Below, in pieces: positions 1-5,119 of a DNA stretch of 8,471 bases. The position numbers and the translations under genes are program-made. The notes below the pieces were generated by a model that was given only the letters and a program-made list of their open reading frames with translations, was not told the DNA's origin and ran no database searches. Where the stretch lies: NCBI GenBank assembly GCA_937875805.1, contig CALFHG010000314.1, forward strand, positions 1 through 8,471, given 5' to 3'. Position 1 is the first letter of the stretch. Every line of letters begins with the position of its first letter. This DNA comes from an uncultured Nitrosopumilaceae archaeon. GTDB lineage: Archaea > Thermoproteota > Nitrososphaeria > Nitrososphaerales > Nitrosopumilaceae.

Positions 1-7
1 TACAATT

Positions 8-553
8 ATGCAGAATACCCTGAGTGATTGGGTTTCTCAAATGAAAAAAAATCCTGAATTACTCAAAAATATGTTAGCTCCAATGACTAGTGATCCTGAA
101 TTACGAGAAAAAATGATTGATATGATGAGAAATCATTCACATATGGAAACTTATCTTAAATCACATTCTATATGGATGGATTCAATTCATCAACCAATGA
201 TGGGCTCTGGAATGGGGCAAGGGATGCATGTATGTGGATGGTGTCCTAATTATGAGCATAATTCAATGGGTTCACCTGTAGGAAGTTCACATTCTATGGC
301 AATGCCTAATTCTGAAAAAATAATGGATATGATTCATCATGTATGGATAAATTCTGATATGACTAAAGACATGCATACAATGATGTTGGAAGACTCATCT
401 CATATGGCAATGATGTCAAACCAAATGATAGAACCTATACTTAATGCAGTAATGGATGATGTTGATTTACGAGAACAAATGATTGAATTAATGCTGGAGC
501 ATCAGGACTTTATGAATTCAATAAGACATGATAATCCTGAAACAGAACATTGA
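8..553 (+). CDS. Met/His-rich protein with CGWC motif, function unknown (possible metal binding)
   Basis: I do not recognise the family. The 181-residue product has about 30 Met and 14 His, far above normal. Residues 14-60 are probably helical; residues 64-100 form a Gly/Met/Ser-rich linker containing CGWC (76-79); residues 100-176 are helical again. LREKMIDMM (32-40) and LREQMIELM (154-162) look like copies of one unit, so the protein seems built from repeated amphipathic Met-rich helices. There is no signal peptide or membrane segment if ATG 8 is the start. Only seven bases precede that ATG and the frame is open to the window edge, so the true start may lie outside. Met, His and Cys in this density suggest binding of copper or another soft metal, which would suit a copper-dependent ammonia oxidiser, but this is inference. 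The gene lies 36 bases before pcm, on the same strand. Confident that it is a real gene, not confident about its role. Confidence 0.75.
   Translation: MQNTLSDWVSQMKKNPELLKNMLAPMTSDPELREKMIDMMRNHSHMETYLKSHSIWMDSIHQPMMGSGMGQGMHVCGWCPNYEHNSMGSPVGSSHSMAMPNSEKIMDMIHHVWINSDMTKDMHTMMLEDSSHMAMMSNQMIEPILNAVMDDVDLREQMIELMLEHQDFMNSIRHDNPETEH
101..120 (+). repeat. Direct repeat, copy 1, inside the Met-rich gene
   Basis: This 20-base stretch differs from the copy at 467-486 at one position (A versus C at the tenth base). Both copies are in the same codon phase and encode LREKMI and LREQMI. It marks an internal duplication of a Met-rich helical unit. Confidence 0.7.
467..486 (+). repeat. Direct repeat, copy 2, inside the Met-rich gene
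   Basis: Second copy of the repeat at 101-120, matching 19 of 20 bases in the same codon phase. Similarity continues at the protein level downstream (IDMM versus IELM, then a His and an acidic or polar patch) but fades at the DNA level. Confidence 0.7.
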
Positions 554-555
554 TG

Positions 556-584
556 TATAAATCAAAAAAGGATGTTTCAGGTGT
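556..584 (+). promoter_or_regulatory. Possible TATA box and GGTG ribosome binding site for pcm
   Basis: TATAAAT at 556-562 lies about 30 bases before the pcm start, the spacing expected of an archaeal box A giving a short leader. AGGTG at 579-583 lies six bases before the TTG start and matches part of the archaeal anti-Shine-Dalgarno complement (AGGAGGTGATCC). Together they suggest pcm can be transcribed separately from the upstream gene. Weak evidence, because AT-rich DNA makes such matches common. Confidence 0.35.
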
Positions 585-589
585 TTTAA

Positions 590-1255
590 TTGACAAAAAT
601 TAAAATTGAAAAAAAATATCGTACTGCAATAAATGATTTAATTATTTATCTAAAAAATTCAAAATTTCTAACTGATGAAAAAGTAGAATCTGCTTTACAA
701 AATATTCCAAGACATGAATTCGTTCCAGAATCTGAATTAGAGTATGCATATGATAATGAACCATTACCAATAATGAAAAATCAAACTATTTCTCAACCTG
801 GAGTTGTAACTAGAATGACTGAGTGGTTGGATATCAAAAATGGTCAAAATATTCTTGAGATAGGTACAGGTTCTGGTTGGCAGAGTGCAATTCTTTCTTA
901 TCTTGTTGGTTCTGGAACTATCTATTCTATTGAACGACATCCAGAACTAGCAAAATTTGCACAAGAAAATCTAAAAAAATTAAAAATAGATAACGTTCAT
1001 GTAATTTTAGGTGATGGCACACTTGGATATTCTCAAGCATCACCTTATGATAGAATCATAATTACTGCTGCATGTACTGAAATTCCTTTACCCTTACTTG
1101 ATCAACTAAGTGAAAATGGGCTCATAATCGCACCTGTAGGGGGCTCTTCTCAATCATTAGTCTTGTTACAAAAAACCCCTAAAGAAATTGTTGAAATTAA
1201 AAATCAATCAAAGTATGTCTTTGTTCCTCTTGTGGGAAAATTTGGTAAAAAGTAG
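590..1255 (+). CDS. pcm: Protein-L-isoaspartate O-methyltransferase
   Basis: Cytosolic repair enzyme that transfers a methyl group from S-adenosylmethionine to isoaspartyl residues in aged proteins, letting them return to normal aspartate. The family signature NQTISQPGVVTRM is at residues 64-76. The SAM-binding Rossmann fold follows: motif I LEIGTGSGWQ (89-98), the acidic end of strand 2 in SIERHPELA (113-121), GDGTLG (141-146), then YDRIIITAACTEIP (153-166) and GLIIAPVGG (177-185). The C-terminal FVPLVGKFG (211-219) is also typical. Length of 221 residues is normal for the family. The start is TTG at 590; an in-frame TAA sits directly before it, so no longer form is possible, and the next in-frame Met lies inside the conserved core. 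The stop is only four bases from the stop of the convergent rpiA. Confidence 0.95.
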   Translation: MTKIKIEKKYRTAINDLIIYLKNSKFLTDEKVESALQNIPRHEFVPESELEYAYDNEPLPIMKNQTISQPGVVTRMTEWLDIKNGQNILEIGTGSGWQSAILSYLVGSGTIYSIERHPELAKFAQENLKKLKIDNVHVILGDGTLGYSQASPYDRIIITAACTEIPLPLLDQLSENGLIIAPVGGSSQSLVLLQKTPKEIVEIKNQSKYVFVPLVGKFGKK

Positions 1256-1259
1256 AATT

Positions 1260-1934
1260 TTAAAGAATATCAAATTTGCCATTTTCTTTGGCTTTGTAAA
1301 TGATATCTGGCTTTCTCAAAAATATTCCTGATTCTAAAACACCTGGAGTTTGTTTAATTTTTCCAGTTAGAACTTTGGGATTTTTGATTGTACCGAAATC
1401 ACAATCTAAAATTATATTTCCATTTTCTGTAAAAAATGGATATCCTCTATCTAGTGAACGAATTTGTGCATCTCCTCCAAGTTTTTTAATTGATTGAATG
1501 ACTGTGTTTCTTGCAAGTGGATGAATTTCAACTGGAACTGTTCTTGTGAAATTTTTTACAAATTTTGTCTTGTCTGCCATTACTACAACTTTTTTTGCAA
1601 GACTAAACAAAATATTTTCTCGTAGTAATGCCCCGCCACCACCTTTGATTACATATTTTTGTGAATCAATCTGGTCTGCCCCATCAAATACCACATCAAT
1701 ATGCTCTACTTGATCAGCATCTACTAGTGGAATGCCTTCTTTTTCTGCAATTAATTTAATTTGTAATGATGTTGGTACTCCTCTGATGTTATACCCTTTT
1801 AGTTTGATTAGTTTTGAAAGTGATTTTACAAGTGTAGTTGCTGCTCGTCCACTACCTAAGCCTACTGTGTAATTGTCTTTTACAAATTTTAACGCATCAC
1901 TTGATAATGCCTTGATGGCATCATCATATGTCAA
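1260..1934 (-). CDS. rpiA: Ribose-5-phosphate isomerase A
   Basis: Interconverts ribose 5-phosphate and ribulose 5-phosphate, supplying ribose for nucleotides in an organism likely to lack an oxidative pentose phosphate pathway (inference). RpiA hallmarks are present: phosphate-binding loop GLGSGRAA (25-32), DGADQID (84-90), KGGGGALLREN (97-107) with the catalytic-type Glu106, VVMADKTKFV (117-126) and the C-terminal PGVLESGIF (197-205). Length of 224 residues fits the family (about 220-230). The start must be TTG at 1934-1932: the codon before it is the TAA stop of the upstream gene in the same frame, and the next Met (119) is far inside the enzyme. The gene is thus joined end to end to its upstream neighbour with no spacer and no ribosome binding site of its own beyond what lies in that gene. 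Probably transcribed from the LSm promoter. Confidence 0.95.
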   Translation of the reverse strand: MTYDDAIKALSSDALKFVKDNYTVGLGSGRAATTLVKSLSKLIKLKGYNIRGVPTSLQIKLIAEKEGIPLVDADQVEHIDVVFDGADQIDSQKYVIKGGGGALLRENILFSLAKKVVVMADKTKFVKNFTRTVPVEIHPLARNTVIQSIKKLGGDAQIRSLDRGYPFFTENGNIILDCDFGTIKNPKVLTGKIKQTPGVLESGIFLRKPDIIYKAKENGKFDIL

Positions 1935-2888
1935 TTATTCTACCTCTGCTTGATCTAGTTTTGATAACACTCTCATAATGTCGCCTTTAATTTTATCTAA
2001 ATCATCTGTATTGTCATCAAAGTCATTATCTGATGTAACTGATTTTTCTTTAATTGGTTCTGGAAGTGCTTTGTGTTCTGTAATTTTTGCAACTTCTTTG
2101 TTTAGGTCTGGTTTAGTCTCAAATCTGATGTCTGGTTTTGGTGTAACTGACTGTATGATTTCAATTTTATCTTCAACCTTTGGATTTTGTTGTATGATTT
2201 CTTGAACAATCTCATCTCTTGGTTTGATTAATTCTTCTTGAATTATTCTTGGTTGTGGCATTTGTTTTACAACTTGTTTTGTTTCTTCAAATAATGGGAA
2301 TTTTGATTCCTTTCTTGAAATATTTGTTAGAGTTGTTAATTCAAATGATTGTCTTGATTTTGTTGGAGGAATCTCAATTGGTTCCATCTTGCTTTCTTTT
2401 GGTTTATCAAAGTTAAACACGTTAGAAATCTTTTGTTTTGTTTCTTGTTTTATTTCAGGAACTTGTACTGTTGGTGTTTCAACTTTGGCACTTGTCATTT
2501 TTGATGACAGTTCATACAATCTATCATCTAGTTTTGATAATTTTTGATCCATTAATGTGATCAAGCCATCACCAACTGGACCCAAGTCTGGGTGGTTACT
2601 TGCTTGTTCAAGTTTTTCTAATCTAGCTAATACAATTCCTAATTGATGTTGATACTTTAGTAGCAATTTGTCTTTTTGAATTTTAGAAAATTCAGCTTCT
2701 GCTTGGTATAATCTTGAAATAGTTTTAGTAAGAATATCCTTTTCAATTTTTAATGAAGTAATTTGACTTTTAATGTGTGAACTGGCACCAAGACTAAGCA
2801 ATTGATTTTTGTTTCTTGGCATTCTATGTACGGCGGCTGCCGTAGCAACACCTGCTAATGAACTAAGAATAAGAACAATCTCTTGCAT
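1935..2888 (-). CDS. Unrecognised membrane-anchored coiled-coil protein
   Basis: I do not recognise a named family. The 317-residue protein starts with one hydrophobic segment (about residues 2-20, rich in Ala, Val, Leu and Ile) followed by basic residues (HRMPRNK, 21-27), which looks like a single membrane anchor with the rest in the cytosol. Residues 38-98 and 108-132 have heptad-like Leu/Ile spacing and many charges, as in a coiled coil. Residues 135-285 are low-complexity and rich in Lys, Glu, Pro, Gln and Ile, probably disordered. A short acidic stretch (288-297) precedes a final amphipathic helix (DLDKIKGDIMRVLSKLDQ, 296-313) that could be a binding motif. The ATG at 2888-2886 directly follows the rpl37e stop TAG, in the same frame, and the TAA stop directly precedes the rpiA start. 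The position suggests co-expression with ribosomal genes. A scaffold or tether role is only a guess. Confidence 0.8.
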   Translation of the reverse strand: MQEIVLILSSLAGVATAAAVHRMPRNKNQLLSLGASSHIKSQITSLKIEKDILTKTISRLYQAEAEFSKIQKDKLLLKYQHQLGIVLARLEKLEQASNHPDLGPVGDGLITLMDQKLSKLDDRLYELSSKMTSAKVETPTVQVPEIKQETKQKISNVFNFDKPKESKMEPIEIPPTKSRQSFELTTLTNISRKESKFPLFEETKQVVKQMPQPRIIQEELIKPRDEIVQEIIQQNPKVEDKIEIIQSVTPKPDIRFETKPDLNKEVAKITEHKALPEPIKEKSVTSDNDFDDNTDDLDKIKGDIMRVLSKLDQAEVE

Positions 2889-3056
2889 CTATGTGTACCA
2901 TTTAATCCAAGAATACTTTCTACGTTTAGCCTCTGGGAATCCACAACTTGCACATTGGTGATGACGTTTGTGAAGTGAGTTCTTACCACATCTTCTACAT
3001 CTAATGTGAACTTTCTTCTTTGTAAAACCACCCATAGAAGTTGTGCCTTTAGTCAT
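2889..3056 (-). CDS. rpl37e: 50S ribosomal protein L37e
   Basis: Small zinc-ribbon protein of the large ribosomal subunit in archaea and eukaryotes. Reading the minus strand from ATG at 3056-3054 gives 55 residues starting [20 protein letters not shown] and ending in a Trp-rich KYSWIKWYT, stop TAG at 2891-2889. Two zinc-binding pairs are visible: C20-x2-C23 (CRRC) and C35-x2-C38 (CASC). The N-terminal MTKGT and the HIRCRRCG stretch are hallmarks of L37e, and the length is normal for archaeal members. The gene is short and easily missed. It starts ten bases after the LSm stop, the LSm-L37e pairing known from many archaeal genomes, and its stop codon abuts the ATG of the next gene. Confidence 0.95.
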   Translation of the reverse strand: MTKGTTSMGGFTKKKVHIRCRRCGKNSLHKRHHQCASCGFPEAKRRKYSWIKWYT

Positions 3057-3066
3057 TGTAATTCAC

Positions 3067-3306
3067 TTAATTTTGTGACGGTGGAGGGGATATCATTACT
3101 ACATTGTCTCCTCTTACCACAATACTTCCAAGGCTCTTAGAATCGCCTTCAGCAGGAATTTCCTCTGAAGATTCGAGTAGCAGGTTCATGTGTTGGTCAA
3201 AACCTAAAAGATTACCTCTAATGGTCTTGTTTCCTTTGAGTTTTATCAATACAACTTGATTGATACTCTCATCCAATACTTTTACTGCCATATCAACGGA
3301 CATCAT
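3067..3306 (-). CDS. Sm-like archaeal RNA-binding protein (LSm/SmAP)
   Basis: Member of the Lsm/Sm family, which forms rings (typically heptamers) that bind U-rich RNA and assist RNA processing and turnover. Sm1 is visible at about residues 15-45 with [14 protein letters not shown] (32-45), and Sm2 as [12 protein letters not shown] (62-73). Length of 79 residues is normal for archaeal SmAPs. Two ATG codons are in tandem. GTGATT lies just upstream (3313-3308); its spacing to the second ATG (3303) matches that at the other genes here better than its spacing to the first, so the product may start at residue 2. The gene leads the minus-strand unit LSm - rpl37e - unknown protein - rpiA. Confidence 0.95.
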   Translation of the reverse strand: MMSVDMAVKVLDESINQVVLIKLKGNKTIRGNLLGFDQHMNLLLESSEEIPAEGDSKSLGSIVVRGDNVVMISPPPSQN

Positions 3307-3336
3307 TAATCACTTATTGACATGAATATCGACGCG

Positions 3337-3346
3337 TTATATTAAA
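3337..3346 (-). promoter_or_regulatory. Probable TATA box for the LSm-rpl37e-unknown-rpiA unit
   Basis: On the minus strand this reads TTTAATATAA, a good archaeal box A. Its centre is about 35 bases before the first LSm ATG, so a transcript starting some 25 bases downstream would have a leader of about 10 nt containing GTGATT. It lies in the 55-base gap between the creatininase-family gene and LSm. No comparable box precedes the three downstream genes, which have gaps of 10, 0 and 0 bases. Confidence 0.55.
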
Positions 3347-3361
3347 TTTCCATTGGTGAAA

Positions 3362-4084
3362 CTATGAGACGTGCTCAGTAAGGCAAGTTTGACACTTTTT
3401 TCCAAGATTTTTAATAATTTCAGCTAAAATTACTTGTCCGTCTTTTTTTGTAGCTTTTCTAGGATCGCCCCAAATTCCATTTTTAGTCGCTTTGGGAAAT
3501 GATTGATTTGCTAGTTTTCCTAGTTTAGCAATTTCTTGCTTTGTCATTCCTTTTGTGTCTAGTCCTTTTTTCGCTAAATTCATTTTGACATTTTTTGAAA
3601 TTGCCAACATTAGTGAAGTCTCTACAAAACCTGCATGGTCAAACTCTCTTTGCATAAAATGCCAGTATGATAATGGAAATACTTGTAGTTTGTTTTTTGA
3701 GATTTTTTTGAGTTTGACATCTAGATTTTTTATAGGTTTTAGATTTCCATGATGCCCATTAATTATAAAAACTGTTTTGATGTTATTTGATAATAGCGAA
3801 GAACACATATCAATTAACACTGTGCGTAAAGTTGATTCTCTAATACTTAGATTGAAAAAAGGTGCATGCTCATATGAAACTCCATAGTTTAGTGTAGGAA
3901 GTAAAAGATATCCATATTTGTCTGAGATTTTTTTTGCAACTTCAGTTACAATATCTGAATCAGTTGATATGGGCAAATGTGGTCCATGTTGCTCAATTGA
4001 GCCTACGGGAATTACTGCTATTTGTTTTTTGTTTGTAATTAATTTTCTAAGAATTGGATCAAACTGAGTTTTAATATTTGTCAT
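3362..4084 (-). CDS. Creatininase-family amidohydrolase (candidate ArfB-type deformylase)
   Basis: Member of the creatininase superfamily: metal-dependent amidohydrolases that include creatininase, MftE and archaeal ArfB, the formamide hydrolase of riboflavin and F420 precursor synthesis. Family metal-site motifs are present: VGSIEQHGPHLPISTD (27-42) with E31, H33 and D42; INGHHGN (108-114); HAGFVETSLML (150-160) with E155; and GIWGDPRKATKKDG (203-216). Length is 240 residues from ATG 4084, normal for the family. I chose this ATG over an in-frame TTG at 4120 because it starts just after the upstream stop and the TTG form would overlap the previous gene by 31 bases. The upstream neighbour handles a formyl group, which fits a formamide substrate but does not prove it. 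Family confident; ArfB role only a hypothesis. Confidence 0.88.
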   Translation of the reverse strand: MTNIKTQFDPILRKLITNKKQIAVIPVGSIEQHGPHLPISTDSDIVTEVAKKISDKYGYLLLPTLNYGVSYEHAPFFNLSIRESTLRTVLIDMCSSLLSNNIKTVFIINGHHGNLKPIKNLDVKLKKISKNKLQVFPLSYWHFMQREFDHAGFVETSLMLAISKNVKMNLAKKGLDTKGMTKQEIAKLGKLANQSFPKATKNGIWGDPRKATKKDGQVILAEIIKNLGKKCQTCLTEHVS

Positions 4085-4089
4085 TTTAT

Positions 4090-4959
4090 TTACTTTAATT
4101 TGATATGAACTTTTCTCCAACGAACTTCTAGTTTATTTTCTAGATGCATCTTCATTGCTTTAAGTAAAGTATCTGCTTCTAATTTTTGTCCTTTAATTTT
4201 CATATCTTCTAATGTATCACTTGGATTAACTTTGAAAGAGTCTTGGAAAATTATTGGTCCTTGATCCAAGTTTTCAGTTACGTAGTGAGATGTAACACCA
4301 ACAATCTTTGTACCTCTCTCAAATGCTTGTTCATATGCAGAAGCTCCTGCAAATGCAGGGAGTAGTGATGGATGAATGTTAATTATTCTATTTGGATATC
4401 TCCAAACAAAGTTTGGACTAAGTATTCTCATATATCTTGCAAGTGAGATTAGATCAATATTGTATTGCTTACAAACTTGGATAATTTTTTCTTCAGCCTT
4501 GCTTTGAATTTTATCTTCTATTGCAACAAATGGAATTTTTGCCTTTTTTGCTAATTGTTCTAAGGTTTTTTCAGTACCTATAATTACAGAAATTTTTCCT
4601 TTGAGTAATTTTGAATTTGCAATAATTGTTTGAAGACAAAGTGGTTCTTTAGTTACTAGTACTGCAATATTTTTTTGTGAATTTGTTTCATGATGAGTAC
4701 TGACATCCATTTTTTCCTTTTTAGCTAGACTTTGAATATCTAAATCAAATTTTCTTACATCATCTGCTTTTGAAAAAGATACTTCTAGATACATACCAAA
4801 AAGACCTTTGATTACATTTTGATTTACTTTCTCAATGTTTCCACCTTTAGAAAATGCAAAATTTGTAAATGTAGCTACAATCCCTTCTCTATCTTTACCT
4901 ACTACTGTAATTCCAACTACTGTCTTTTTCATGACTTTGTTTGCTGAGGATTTTCTCAT
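4090..4959 (-). CDS. ACT-domain formyltransferase, formyltetrahydrofolate deformylase (PurU)-like
   Basis: An N-terminal ACT domain (about 12-85; VVGITVVGKDREGIVATF at 14-31) is followed by a folate formyl-transfer domain (about 96-280). Catalytic-type residues are seen in RIINIHPSLLPAF (191-203; N194, H196) and NLDQGPII (230-237; D232), with SHYV (224-227) between. The ACT-plus-hydrolase layout and GASAYEQAFERGTKIVG match PurU, which releases formate from 10-formyl-tetrahydrofolate. The HPSLLP loop is the PurN form (GAR transformylase), whereas PurU usually has HHSFLP. The 289-residue length fits PurU (about 280) and exceeds PurN (about 200). So it is either a deformylase or a formyltransferase in purine synthesis. 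Start uncertain: Met10 (ATG at 4932-4930) begins MKKTVVG like many ACT proteins and has an AT-rich TATA-like stretch about 27-35 bases before it. The creatininase-family gene follows after five bases. Confidence 0.88.
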   Translation of the reverse strand: MRKSSANKVMKKTVVGITVVGKDREGIVATFTNFAFSKGGNIEKVNQNVIKGLFGMYLEVSFSKADDVRKFDLDIQSLAKKEKMDVSTHHETNSQKNIAVLVTKEPLCLQTIIANSKLLKGKISVIIGTEKTLEQLAKKAKIPFVAIEDKIQSKAEEKIIQVCKQYNIDLISLARYMRILSPNFVWRYPNRIINIHPSLLPAFAGASAYEQAFERGTKIVGVTSHYVTENLDQGPIIFQDSFKVNPSDTLEDMKIKGQKLEADTLLKAMKMHLENKLEVRWRKVHIKLK

Positions 4960-4967
4960 TATTAATC
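4958..4967 (-). promoter_or_regulatory. Weak TATA-like stretch before the PurU-like gene
   Basis: On the minus strand this reads GATTAATAAT. If Met10 is the real start, it lies about 25-35 bases upstream of it, the right place for box A of a leaderless transcript. If the ATG at 4959 is used it would be too close. Weak, and listed mainly because it bears on the start choice. Confidence 0.22.
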
Positions 4968-4980
4968 ATTCACAGAAATC

Positions 4981-4985
4981 AAAAA
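4981..4985 (-). terminator. T5 run after tRNA-Leu
   Basis: Read on the minus strand, five Ts follow the tRNA 3' end after CC. Archaeal RNA polymerase terminates at short T runs, so this may end the tRNA transcript before the PurU-like gene. A leaky stop here would let the tRNA promoter also feed that gene. Confidence 0.4.
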
Positions 4986-4987
4986 GG

Positions 4988-5072
4988 TGCGGGAGGTGGG
5001 ATTCGAACCCACGAAATCCTAAGATATAGGGTCCTAAGCCCTACGCCTTTGACCAGGCTGGGCGACTCCCGC
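4988..5072 (-). tRNA. tRNA-Leu, anticodon UAG
   Basis: The minus strand folds into an 85-nt class II cloverleaf. Acceptor stem GCGGGAG/CTCCCGC has seven perfect pairs; D stem is GCC/GGC with GG in the loop; anticodon stem TAGGG/CCCTA closes loop CTTAGGA, giving anticodon TAG. A long 14-nt variable arm follows, then T stem GTGGG/CCCAC with loop TTCGAAT, and discriminator A (4988). The long variable arm plus UAG identifies leucine, reading CUA and perhaps other CUN codons. No intron is present, as the anticodon loop is exactly seven bases. CCA is not encoded; the genome continues CCT, so the 3' end needs CCA-adding enzyme. Confidence 0.96.
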
Positions 5073-5083
5073 AACGAATTTGC

Positions 5084-5104
5084 CATTAAACACAAATTTA
5101 TCTA
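5084..5104. promoter_or_regulatory. Compact divergent promoter region between tRNA-Leu and glmM
   Basis: Only 47 bases separate the tRNA 5' end from the glmM ATG. On the minus strand, 5104-5093 reads TAGATAAATTTG, with its centre about 26 bases before the tRNA, as expected for box A. On the plus strand, CATTAAAC (5083-5090) and AAATTTATC (5094-5102) are the AT-rich candidates for glmM. The AAATTTAT core is nearly symmetric, so both transcripts may share it. The exact boxes are uncertain. Confidence 0.4.
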
Positions 5105-5119
5105 TTATTGAACAGTAAC

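Noticed and set aside
233..244. CGWC as a thioredoxin-type active site
   Set aside because: No thioredoxin fold surrounds it; the flanks are Gly/Met-rich linker. Metal binding or a structural role is more likely.
1978..2205. Ser/Leu-rich open frame antisense to the unknown coiled-coil gene
   Set aside because: Composition is what the Lys/Glu/Asp-rich low-complexity gene gives on the other strand; no start site signal.
4085..4120. TTG at 4120 as the start of the creatininase-family gene
   Set aside because: It would overlap the previous gene by 31 bases; ATG 4084 follows that gene's stop closely and gives a normal family length.
5018..5050. Intron in tRNA-Leu
   Set aside because: The anticodon loop is exactly seven bases and all stems pair; the extra length is the long variable arm of a class II tRNA.
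4988..5072. tRNA-Ser as an alternative identity, because of the long variable arm
   Set aside because: The anticodon UAG reads leucine CUN codons, not serine.
5108..5119. Upstream TTG as the glmM start
   Set aside because: It would add four residues not expected in the family; ATG 5120 places FGTNGIRG at the usual distance.
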